This document shows positions 1 through 9,673 of a DNA stretch of 58,431 nt, piece after piece. Source of the stretch: Discostella pseudostelligera (taxonomy: Eukaryota > Bacillariophyta > Thalassiosirophyceae > Thalassiosirales > Thalassiosiraceae); NCBI GenBank assembly GCA_036940085.1, contig JALLBK010000080.1:1-58431 (forward strand), given 5' to 3'. The first letter of the stretch is position 1, and each line of letters begins with the position of its first letter. A program made the translations under genes and the position numbers. The notes beneath the pieces are model-generated. The model searched no databases. It was not told the DNA's origin and was given only the letters and a program-made list of their open reading frames with translations.

Positions 1-177
1 ATGGCCGGCTCCGCCTCTGTTGCCCTGCCTATGAAGCATTTTAAGCGTCGCTAGACAATAGATAGGTACTCATCTCTGTTCATCGTCATCTGGTCCATTA
101 TCAAGTGGTACTGCCGCTTTTATCTCGACAACCTGGGTTAGCCCCACCATCAATCTCTATCTCGACACCAAACAACA
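1..177. other. left-edge sequence, 5' flank of the SLC44-like gene
   Basis: No supported gene. A 17-codon frame opens at base 1 and stops at 54, but it has no recognisable product. Bases from about 130 onward read like a leader, with a purine-rich context (caacaATGG) just before the ATG at 178. The stretch could include the tail of a gene lying outside the window. Confidence 0.4.
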
Positions 178-2858
178 ATGGCAATGATGATGTCATCATC
201 GGCATCTCGTACCGCCGCCGACAATGACGACAACTACATGGGCGAAAAGCTCTCCGCTCCACCCGATTTTAACGGCCCCACCTCTCGACGACACTTTACT
301 GATATTCTATGCACATTGTTACTGTGGGCAATGTGGATTTCCATGACGGGGCTGGGTATTTATGCCATGCAACGTGGCGATTATAGATTGATTTTGTACC
401 CGCTGGATTATGCTGGAAATCGTAAGTGGCTTGTCTGTGTTCGTTATCATTATTTCAAGAGAGAATATTGGTTGGTGCATTCCATTTTGGATGTGATGAA
501 ATTTCATTCTATTTTGAAACATTATCGCATTCATCTCACACCGGTTTACTGGTTTTGTCAACATCATCTACCACCCAAAATCTTACAACAACATCATGCA
601 TGAATAGTCTGTGGTACCGACAAGGGCTCAATCGATATGACCAATTATCCCTACTTGTACTACGTCAATGATTACACTGGAGGTGTATGCGTCAAAACAT
701 GCCCCAAACTCGATGGTTACCTCGCCGATCCATACACACTTGTTACCTACGACGGATTGTTCCAGGTCGATGGTTCCAATAGCAATGTCACTACCTCACT
801 GATTGATATTGCCGATTATAGCAACAGTAACAATACTCTCACATGCACTACTGATATATGCTATCCCGATACCACCGATCCAACATCTTCATTTACTTCC
901 ATTGGCGTTAACGGTGGAAATGGATTTGCATACTATGCATTGGACACCTACGAGGTCATGTGGCGATGTGTCTTTCGTGATGAGGCTACAGAAAAGTTAA
1001 ATGCAATTGTCAATCCAAAGGGTACTAACAACTTTACTGCCGAGGTAGTAGAGGATATGTCAACGCAGAATGAGCATATTAAGCAGGGATATGATATTTG
1101 GCATAATTTATTTGGTGATTTATGGGAAACGAGATATTTTATACTTGGGTTGGGATTTGGCGCACCTTTGGTAAGTGAAGCAACATTATTCCGATGAAAA
1201 CGCTCTCTTTGCTACCTGTCATTACGATGACGATTATGTACACTCATCATGTCCGATACTCTCGCTTCTCGATGGAAATTATGCTCACGCATTCAGGTTG
1301 TGGGATTCTTCTATGCATTCCTCCTTCGTATTCCCGTCGTTCTACCTATTGTTGTTTGGGTTTCCATCCTTGCCACAATAGGCATTGTCTTTACCGGTGC
1401 GTGGTACGCAGGTGAGACTGCCGTAAAGTGGAAGACTGCCGATCCACCAAAACGTACGGATAATGAAATCATGGTCGCGACCTATGCATCGTACGCGCTC
1501 TACATCGTCGGTGGTCTATTAATCCTCCTCTTTCTATTCATGAGGAAACGAATCCAGTTGGCCATGGGGTGCGTGAAGGAAACGGCAAAGGCTATCACGA
1601 CGATGCCACTCATCATCTTGTTCCCGGTGAGTTTTATCAGATCTTGACGCTTTGCTCATAAAATTGTTTCACTCAATCGAGCGTGCCTCTCCGTTTGCAG
1701 GTGTTCCAAGGGTTGGGTTTCATGGCATTCATGATTGCCTGGACTGTTTACGCGATCAACATTGCTTCGATGGGCGAGTATTCTACCAATACCTACGCCG
1801 CTGGGCCCATTCAAATTTCTGTAAGCCATGCTATGTTGTGATCGTGATCAATATCGTTTCACTAGAGAACCTCATTCACTCGCTCGCTTTCCAAACTTCG
1901 TCTTTAGGTTCGATCGTTTGAGTTCTCTGACTTTGTTGAACATTGTGGATGGTATATGTTGTTTTGCTTCTTTTGGACTGGACAATTTATACTTGCATTG
2001 GGCGAAATAATATTTGCCATGGCCGGTGAGAATTATTTTGCATTGATCAGAGTGTTTACACCATGGATGCTCCATCTAACCGCACGTTGCATCATTCAGT
2101 TTCAAAGTGGTACTTTTCGCGAGATAAATCAAACATCGGAAGTACTACCGTCATAACCAGCATAATAACGTCCATGATTTATCACAGTGGAACGGCAGCA
2201 TTTGGGGCTCTGCTGATTGCAATCGTCAAAATGATACGATCATTCATTGCATATTTGCAACGAAAAGCCGAAGAAATGAACTCGAGCATTGCAAAGGCTG
2301 TATTATGTTGTTGTCAGTGCTGCTTCTTCTGTTTGGAGAAGTGCATGAGGTTCCTCAACAAGAATGCCTACATTCAGACTGCAATCTTCGGATCCAGCTT
2401 TTGCACTAGTGCAAAGGAAGCATTTTTCTTGATTCTGAGGTAAGCCACACAGAAATAGTATGTCCTCGATGGAGAGTTCACTTTCGATTCGATTACTTGC
2501 CGACTTGTCAGCTCACATTATTTCCTCTCCCAGAAATGCTGCACGTGTCGCTGCCATCAGTTACGTTTCCGGAGGGGTTGTTTTTGTAGGAAAAGTGTTC
2601 ATCACAACACTCACCACTGGCATTGCCTATTTCGCCATAGATCATTACGTCGGAGATGAGTTGTACAGTATTATCGGTCCTCTTTTCTTCATCGCAGCAA
2701 TTGCTTGGTTCATTGCCGGCATGTTCATGAGCATCTACGACATGGGTATTGCTACAATATTGCAGTGCTTTGTTGCCGATGAGGAGATGTTTACTGAAGA
2801 CCAACGTTATGCTGAAGGAAGTCTTAAGACATGGGTCGACGGTCATGTCTCAAAATAG
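178..2858 (+). CDS. choline transporter-like protein, SLC44/CTL family
   Basis: Seven exons by GT-AG splicing: 178-421, 608-1170, 1297-1626, 1701-1820, 1908-2025, 2100-2439, 2534-2858. They sum to 2040 nt, or 679 residues, the usual CTL size. The start shows the family pattern: an RHFTDILC-like cytosolic segment, a first membrane helix, then YPLDYAGN joined by splicing to LCGTD, which matches the CTL G-x-x-CG region. A large extracytoplasmic loop with many N-x-S/T sites follows. Several membrane helices come next, then the conserved WYFSRDKSNIG motif in exon 6 and RNAARVAA in exon 7. CTL proteins move choline or related amines across the plasma or organelle membranes; the substrate here is inferred from the family only. 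Confidence in family and exon structure is high. The 5' end is chosen as the first ATG with a good context. Confidence 0.9.
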
Positions 2859-2950
2859 TACTACTCCCATTGTTTAGCACAGCTTGGTGGTTGACGCTGA
2901 ATTCATTGATTAGGGCCACCGTTTTCATAAAAGTAGATTATTGTATGATG

Positions 2951-4768
2951 TTAATGGCTCAGCGATAGAAATCTCTTCACAAGTATTTTCATTCCATCGT
3001 TCCAAACCAGCTTCTCCTCAATAAAGTTGTCATTTTTGAATCTACTACAGCTGGCCTCGTCGGCACCAACAATATCATCAATACTGAACCCTACACTACC
3101 ACTTATCGACTTTGATGTCTTGCCATTATTTGATGTCGACGTCTTTCCCATCCTTGCCCGATAGTCTGCATTGAGCTCATCCAGGCGAGTGCAGCAGGTG
3201 CCGAACTGTGCCTCGGCGGCGGCCTTCGAACCATTACTTTGATCTAGACTCCACAACACGCCCGATAACACCACACGTGCCTCACCTTCCTTTGCAACCA
3301 AACGTTGGAGTAATTCAACATCCCGTCCACCCACATCTACATCACTTGATATTGCGTCCTCCAATACCTCTTTAACCATCGATATCCTCCTCCCAGCTTC
3401 ATTGCTACTCTTCCCCTTGCCCATCACGTTATTGTCCTCTGTCAATCCACATGCCAAATCAATGCCACGGTCCAACGCACAAATCACACTACGGGCATTA
3501 TCACCAATCTCTTCAAATGCCAGTGCCGCCAATCGATGCATCTCTGCAGCCTTATTGTACATGTGCAATGATCGGTATACCATACCCCATTCCCATGCCG
3601 CGTAGGGATTACGCTGTATCCCATCCTTGATGACGGACGAAAATAATCTGGTGGAGTCAACGCCTCTCTTATTGTTGCTTGTACCATCTTTTGTAAAAGC
3701 GACGACAGAGTTGCCCTCCTTCTTCTCAGACTCGTTCTCAATTACTTCATCATCCAAACGAGAGGTGGCAGTAAAGTATACTTCATAATCCTTCGACGCT
3801 TGCATCATTTGTGCCACTATAGGAACATCACTTTGCCTGCCCATCTTCTGCATCATCATTTGGGAGCGTATCGGCCTTGTATCCATCCTCACCTTCCAAA
3901 TAGTGAATGGAGGAGGTGTAGTCAGCCTCGGCCTCGTGGGGTAAGCCTAGTCCCTGATAAGTATGTGCAGACAGTTAGGAATACGAGAGAGTATGTGTGT
4001 GTAAAAAACAGAAGAGCAAAGAGCACCAAACAAAAGAACAAACGAGCACACTTGTCAAAGATGATACCGGTTCGTACGTACCATGTTCACATCTCCTCGA
4101 ACACGATACAATGCTGCAATTTCATCACCACTTTGAGATGTGCTGGTCCATATGGATATGCATTCTCCGAGCAATTCCTTGGATTGCTCAACATTTTTGT
4201 TTGAATTATCGTAGTAGGATGCAAATGCCTTTTGCAAAAGAGATATTTCCGATTGGGTGAGTGATCTATATGCTGTAGATGCTGATGATGACGAGGAGAG
4301 CAAAATTGATGCTGGTGATCTTTGTAATTGTGTGGTAGCTCCGTCGTCGTTCATTGTATTAAAATAGGGTATTGTTGTTTGAGTAGTATCATCTGAAGGA
4401 ACAGTAGTGGTAGTCAGTAACCAAAGGACAAGGTCTCTTTGGAGGTATGTTTGTCCCCAGCTTTTGACATCAGCCATCGAGAATGATGATGATGATGCTG
4501 TCATCAGTGACGAAGACCAAGATGATTCGTCACGCAAATAAATGTCACTCAGGGCATGTCGCGCTGTGCTCGTAAAACTGCAGCCGCCGCCGCCGCCGCC
4601 ATGTGTTCTCCGTCTGCTACCCTTCCACAAGCAAAAAGTTGTCGGGTTCGGCTGCGTCGTCGTCGTCGGCGGCAGCGATGCAACGAATGCGGCCATGTTA
4701 GTGTTGTACGCCGGAAAAGAGGTCACCTTTGCGTTGGTAGAAGTGATACACGAGAGAATGGGCAACAT
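2951..4768 (-). CDS. TPR-like helical repeat protein, function unknown
   Basis: Three exons on the minus strand: 4768-4082, 3953-3893 (61 nt) and 3816-2951, totalling 1614 nt or 537 residues. Donors are GTACGT and GTGAGG; acceptors are TTATCAG and CCTATAG. Splicing restores a tetratricopeptide-like helix pair across the junctions (YRVRGDVNM, then LPHEAEADYTSSI). A second helical pair follows in exon 3 (AAWEWGMVYRSL with AAEMHRLAALAFEEIGDNA). The first 130 residues are Ser/Thr/Gly-rich and may be a transit or disordered leader; an internal ATG at residue 25 is an alternative start. Two repeats are too few to name a family. It lies head-to-head with SELENOM (556 bp between starts), sharing a promoter with three TCCCGCCA boxes. 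The tiny middle exon and second intron are the least certain parts. Confidence 0.65.
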
Positions 4769-5043
4769 GCACTTGATCTCTCAGTCTCAATCTCACTCTC
4801 TCTCTTACGGTTTTACGGTTTTATGCATTGATGATGGGTGTTGCGGCTGCCATGCATGGTCAAAGTCAAAGTGAATGAAGCACGCTGTTGTTTTTGTGGA
4901 TGTGGCCAACCGTATGGACTCCCTTCAATAAGTAAGTACTTCTTGTATCTTTCTCTCAGTTTAAGTATCTTCTTCAAAGATTCCCGCCAATATTACACTT
5001 ACCGCTTACTTAGCCTGACTACAGACAGACGATGAGTAAAGGG

Positions 5044-5138
5044 TTGCCACGTGTAAGGAAAATGGCGCTGCTGAAGTCGAGTAAAGTTGATGAGTCTCCC
5101 GCCAATTAATCGAGGAGTAGATTGGAGATTCCCGCCAT
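5044..5138. promoter_or_regulatory. bidirectional promoter module between the TPR-like gene and SELENOM
   Basis: The 556-bp gap between divergent starts (4768 and 5325) holds an ordered set of motifs: TTGCCACGTGTAA at 5044-5056 (G-box/E-box core CACGTG), GAAGTCGAGT at 5073-5082, CTCCCGCCAA at 5096-5105 and TTCCCGCCAT at 5129-5138. A further TTCCCGCCAA sits at 4981-4990. The CCCGCC boxes resemble E2F/DP sites. The first three motifs recur in the same order in the repeat before RPC3. That they act as regulatory sites is inferred from position and recurrence. Confidence 0.5.
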
Positions 5139-5324
5139 TTTGCTTGCATCCATCTGCATCAATTCAGAAGATACAGTCGACCGTCGACAACGACGCCATC
5201 GATCGTCGGAATCGGCAGCACCTCCGATGTCCGATCACCACCGCTGCATGGATACTTATCATAATATCGTCACCGCCACCTCCCTCTCCTCAAGCCACTT
5301 GTCCGTCGGATACATAGCTCTAGA

Positions 5325-6124
5325 ATGTTTCGGCAACGCATCAATCCCACTCGTCAATTTCTACAATCCCTCCTCCTCGTGGTAGTAATAGCATTTAGAA
5401 TCCTATCACAACATGTCCATGCCGACTTGCACGCTCGTATCGAATCATGTTCCGGCTGAGCCCTAAATAAACTCCCAATTCTCAAATCGTTCCTAAAAGA
5501 TGGAGAGGCGGAGAGTTACCATAATGTTCATGTTGTTTATATTCCAGGCAAAAAGGCGATCATGACAATTTACGAGGGAGACGATGTTTGGATGGAGGGT
5601 GGTATGGAGGTGAAGGAAACGATTGTTTTGAGTGATTACGCGACGAAGGTAGGATTATGAGCATGGTTGATATTGCCTGTCAATCGGTTTCATATCTTCA
5701 ACAAATACGAAATAACATATCTTCTCGTCATGATATTTTGTATTCAGGAGGAAATGCATGCATTGATGGTAGAGAAAGGGTAAGGTGGTATTGTTTTTAC
5801 CGATCAAGAATTATTTGTTCATGCGAATCGTCTTCAAATCATGCTTGAGAACGGACTTCTAAATATTTCCATCGCTCGTTGCTCATTAGCTTTCGACGGA
5901 AATCAGACGAAGAAATTGAAGCCATGATGCTCCGAAAACAGGAAGTGGCCAGGGTGGAAGAAGAACGAAAGAGGAAACTGAGGGAGGAGATGCAGAAGCA
6001 AAGAGAGGAGAGCCAACGGAAACGAAACGAAGAAAGGGAGAAACAATCGACGAACGAGGATATTGCGATGGAGGGCGCGAAGCAGCAACATGCGACGAAG
6101 TCAAATAATCATGGCGAACTGTAG
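5325..6124 (+). CDS. SELENOM: selenoprotein M (SELENOM-like), in-frame TGA read as selenocysteine
   Basis: Three exons: 5325-5648, 5748-5779 (32 nt) and 5890-6124, totalling 591 nt or 196 residues with one in-frame TGA at 5457-5459 (codon 45). The TGA falls in CSGU followed by LNKLPILKSFL, the SELENOM redox motif and helix; mammalian SELENOM has a C-G-G-U equivalent. A signal peptide of about 33 residues precedes it (hydrophobic core LLLVVVIAF). Later family landmarks are SYHNVHVVYIPG and EEMHALMVEKGF across the exon 2 junctions. Residues from about 130 form a Lys/Glu/Arg-rich helix absent from the animal protein. The chain ends HGEL, which resembles an ER-retrieval tetrapeptide. Likely role: a thioredoxin-fold thiol oxidoreductase in the ER lumen. 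No other in-frame stop occurs in exon 1, and a strong SECIS lies downstream. Ordinary gene callers would truncate or miss this gene. Confidence 0.93.
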
Positions 6125-6154
6125 GGATAGGCAGGATAAAGTGCAGTTTCAAAA

Positions 6155-6226
6155 GCACAATGATGGAGTGAATGATGTGATCTTGAATATATTACAAACA
6201 AGGCCGCTGATATATTTCTCAAGTGC
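6155..6226 (+). promoter_or_regulatory. SECIS element in the SELENOM 3' UTR
   Basis: It begins 31 nt after the stop. The core has ATGA at 6172-6175 and TGAT at 6208-6211, giving the non-Watson-Crick quartet. Helix 2 pairs 6177-6185 (GTGATCTTG) with 6199-6207 (CAAGGCCGC): 8 of 9 positions pair, counting two G-T wobbles, with one A/C mismatch. The 13-nt apical loop starts with the expected unpaired AA at 6186-6187. Below the core, GCAC (6155-6158) pairs with GTGC (6223-6226), and GAG with CTC, as an irregular helix 1. This is the eukaryotic signal recruiting SBP2/EFsec for selenocysteine insertion at 5457. Confidence 0.88.
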
Positions 6227-6287
6227 GTTATGCTGCATATTACAATCTTACGACGAAAGATACTTGCTCCGTAATAGCAAACAACAA

Positions 6288-7151
6288 CTATTCTTCAGTT
6301 CCGCTTGTTACTGGTGATTGTTTCTTCATGGGAAGCTTACCACCACCATGCTCAGGATTATGACTAAACTTGCAATTTGCTCCATGGGGACATTCTCCGT
6401 TTTGGAATGCATAACACATATTCCGTTTTTGACTGTCCAACACAATCCTTCTCTGATTTTGAGCAGTAGATAATCGACTGATGCGTAGAGTATGACATGG
6501 TGGACATCGCGTTGGCAATGATTTGTTGTTGTCATCAACTTTCCGCCCTTTTCGTTTCTTTTGCTTTGGCTGTTTTGTATCAGACAATGAGTAAATAAAC
6601 TTTTTGGAACAATCCGTGCATGTTATTTGTCTCGTCGTTCCAATACTAGCGGAGGAAGAAGCGGCGGCAAGGATGGCATCATCGAGTGCACGTCGAGCTG
6701 CAGTTTTGGTTCGGCGCAATTCTTTATCTGCCTTGTTGGATTTGAATGCAGCTAGAGCTCTTTGGTATGCCTCCTCCAGCTTATTGATATCTGAAGAATT
6801 ATTTCCTGTATTGTCATCAGCATCAGAGCCATCACCATCACCCCGTCGTTCTTGTCCACACTTGCTTTCCTCGGTATTATTCGCATCGATCGAAACATCG
6901 TTAATGTCCGATCTGTCAATTACTGCAGAATGATCAGCAGTGTCCCCCGTAGAGCTAGAAATTTTCCTCATCTTTGCAGATGACACATCAACATCGTCGG
7001 TGTCGTCATCACCCGGCCTACGGACTTGCACCGTCATCAACGCCTTCTTCGCCTCATCTTTAGCTCGTTTGAGGTCCTCATTCGATTTGTCAGCTTTATA
7101 TGCCTTTTTGGCTCGTTTGTAAAGTCGCTTTAGTGTTCCGTGATCGTCCAT
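6288..7151 (-). CDS. CCCH-type zinc-finger protein
   Basis: Single exon, 287 residues. Near the C-terminus there is a canonical C-x7-C-x5-C-x3-H finger (CYAFQNGECPHGANCKFSH), typical of RNA-binding CCCH proteins. Before it, CTDC and CPPC about 50 residues apart bracket a Lys-rich basic stretch (KQKKRKGRK) and may form a zinc ribbon with a nuclear localisation signal. The N-terminal half holds two copies of a charged helix, YKRAKKAYKADKSNEDLKRA and YQRALAAFKSNKADKELRRT, which look like an internal duplication, separated by an acidic linker. The gene converges on SELENOM, its stop lying only 62 bp past the SECIS, so the two 3' UTRs probably overlap. Exact function unknown. Confidence 0.8.
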   Translation of the reverse strand: MDDHGTLKRLYKRAKKAYKADKSNEDLKRAKDEAKKALMTVQVRRPGDDDTDDVDVSSAKMRKISSSTGDTADHSAVIDRSDINDVSIDANNTEESKCGQERRGDGDGSDADDNTGNNSSDINKLEEAYQRALAAFKSNKADKELRRTKTAARRALDDAILAAASSSASIGTTRQITCTDCSKKFIYSLSDTKQPKQKKRKGRKVDDNNKSLPTRCPPCHTLRISRLSTAQNQRRIVLDSQKRNMCYAFQNGECPHGANCKFSHNPEHGGGKLPMKKQSPVTSGTEE

Positions 7152-7564
7152 TTTGGCTCAATAATTGGGTTGTCCTCTCTACCGGGTGTTCATAGTGATG
7201 GCGGATGAATTGCGGTGATCGTCGGTCGACGGTACTGTTGTTTGGGCGCGTTCGTTCGCGCCAAAACAAGGCAGGTGGGCATTCCACGTGTCACTTCCAT
7301 CTTCCACGTCGTGTGGTGGATCTTGGTGGGTGGTGGAGATGGAGGAATCAAGCATCGACTTCGATTGTTCACAGGAGAAGTAGATGGGATGATACGGTCA
7401 TGAGAATGATTTACATTTATTACTAGTACTCTCTTTAAAATGTATCCGTGTTCCAAACGTTGATGCCGATGTTGGTGTCAATAATTCCAGCCTTACATCA
7501 TTTTCTCCCCCGAGCGTTACTCTCCCCGCCTTCTCCATTATCAATAACCAGTGCAGCGCAATCG
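7152..7564. other. intergenic region between CBF5 and the CCCH gene
   Basis: This is 413 bp holding the CCCH promoter side and the CBF5 3' end (both minus strand). It has a CCACGTGTCAC box near 7287. No coding frame with recognisable content was seen. Confidence 0.5.
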
Positions 7565-9176
7565 TTACTTTTTCTCCTTCTTCTTCTTGTCCTTCTTCCC
7601 CTCCTTCTTTTTCTTCTTCTCCTTCTTCTTCTTATCCTTTTCATCGCCAACTTCTTCCGATTCATCTTCTTCCATGGGAGTAGGTGATGATGACGACTTG
7701 ACTTCCGACGATGGTACTTCCTCAACCAACTTCTTCACCACTGGTGTGGCGGCGGCAGAGGCTGCAGAAGCAGTAGTCGTAGATGTTTCCAAAATCAAAC
7801 TCATCTTGTAATCCTCGGGAGTCTTCTCATTCGGCTTTCCATGCTTATCCAACTTCCCCTCCTTAATCATCCCCTTCTTCTTCTGAGCCATTGGTCCCAA
7901 CCCCCATCGACGAGGATATGTATCCCGTTCCATAATCACCCGCTTAATTTTCGCCACCACACCATGATCGACCGTAGCCATCACCGCAGTCGTCATCTGC
8001 GCTATACCAACCGCAATCGCCTCCCCCTTGGTAGTCATCAACACCACTTCCGTATTAATATCAATATCATCCGCAAAGCGTAGTAATCCTGGTATCATAA
8101 CCTTGGCACCATAACAAATGGCATTAACGGCCGAATCTTTCACCACAATACGCTTGTAATTCGTCAACAATATCTCCAATGGCATAACCACACGACGGAG
8201 ATACTTCTCATCCTTGGTGGTATCATAGACATGTTGAGCATCCATAACATCATGCATGGTACATAAATTGTCCGATTCATCCAGCACACCAGACCGGACT
8301 CGACGTAATTCTTGCATATGTCCACCAGTACCCACCAACAGACCCAAATGTACGCAGAGAGTACGAACGTAGGTCCCGGCTTCACAACTGACCCAAAAGA
8401 TGCCAAGGTTGCGTTTGGCATCATATTCAATTAATTTACTTTCGTATATCGTGCGTATACGAAGTTGACGCTTCACTGCCGAGATGAGGGGTGGCAGTTG
8501 AAACAATGCCCCCGTTAATGTCTCCACGGCCCGGTGCAATACTTTGGAGTCTTCAATGGCCGAATGAAGACGAACGACGCCCACATACTCTTTCCCCGCC
8601 GATTGTTGTGCCTTGACAAGACGTGTGGCCCGATCGATACATACAATTAAACATCCGGTAACTTTGGGATCAAGTGTACCGGAATGTCCCGTCTTCTCAA
8701 CACGCAAGATGCGTTTGATCCACGAGACTACCTCATGACTGGATGGATTGGCAGGCTTATCGAGATTAATTACTCCAGTGGAGATGTGATCTTTGAGTGA
8801 TCGCGAAAGTGGGCTCGAGCCACAGGGTATGGGTGTGTAATGACTGGTGCGGATGTGTAAGTCACTATAATTCTTGAGGAGGAGTGGCCAAGTCGAGGTG
8901 TCGAGTTTGGGAGTGTGGTTGGAGGGTGCGATCATCATGGAAGATGAAGATGATGTCATCTCGGCGACGACGGCTTGTTGACCACCCTCGGATGACGACT
9001 TGCGCTTTTTAGTTGATGACTCTCCTGTTTATGACGACAATGATAATGAAGTTGATAAAGCGATGATGAGTGATACGCAGGGCAGATGCAGTGGTATAAT
9101 TGGTAGCACACATTCAACACGTCGTCGTCATCGTCGCCGCCGCCGCCGCCGCATCACACTCACCTGTCTTCCCCAT
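7565..9176 (-). CDS. CBF5: H/ACA snoRNP pseudouridine synthase (dyskerin/CBF5)
   Basis: Two exons: a 13-nt first coding exon, 9176-9164 (MGKT plus one base), with a consensus GTGAGT donor, then 9024-7565 after an AAACAG acceptor. Total 1473 nt, 490 residues, close to yeast Cbf5. Splicing adds a basic start with KKRK. The TruB-type catalytic domain carries [12 protein letters not shown] with catalytic Asp at residue 123. The [12 protein letters not shown] and [13 protein letters not shown] motifs follow, then a PUA domain (about 320-395). The protein ends in a Lys/Glu tail as in other dyskerins. It guides isomerisation of uridine in rRNA and snRNA within H/ACA particles in the nucleolus. It is divergently transcribed from BCP1, another ribosome-assembly gene. 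If the micro-exon is wrong, translation would start at 8959 and lose the NLS. Confidence 0.93.
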
Positions 9177-9673
9177 GCTTGGATATAATATATTGTCTGA
9201 ATTGACAATCTCTGATGATGATCCCCCCTCTCAACAACTCGGCGGCAGTGGGCGTGTGGCTCAATTAATTGAATTGGGTGAGAAGCTTCTCCAGTACCAG
9301 TACTAGTACCGTTGATGGTCGTCCGAGAAGATGATGATGGCGGCGGTCATCGTCGTCGGTCGTCCGTCGGCGGTGGTCGGTGGGGTCGGTGCAGCTGCAT
9401 ACCAGCTTCTGTGTGGGCGGTGTGTGGTGGCGGTAAGAGACGGACGACGGACGGATCATCAGAATTAAAAATGGCGGGAGAGAGCGCGCGCAAGCACAGA
9501 CACAACGACGACAGACTATCACCGCCATCACCATCCACCATCGCACCACCAGCCATCTTTGCGCCATGCAGCACCTCGCACGCACCAGCAACTCGGCAAT
9601 GATCGGCTATCGTACTATCTGAATGGTCGGTAACACATCACCGTTCCACACCTGCATCATCGAAGAGGAAACA
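9177..9673. promoter_or_regulatory. shared promoter of CBF5 and BCP1
   Basis: A 497-bp gap separates divergent starts. It contains ATGGCGGGAG at 9471-9480 (reverse complement CTCCCGCCAT, E2F-like), many CGG/CGT trinucleotide runs and no supported gene. Several frames stay open here only because of the simple CG-rich composition. Confidence 0.4.

Noticed and set aside
9347..9602. Overlapping open frames on both strands upstream of BCP1
   Set aside because: They sit in CGG/CGT-rich simple sequence where stops are rare; no start context, motif or splice signal supports a gene.
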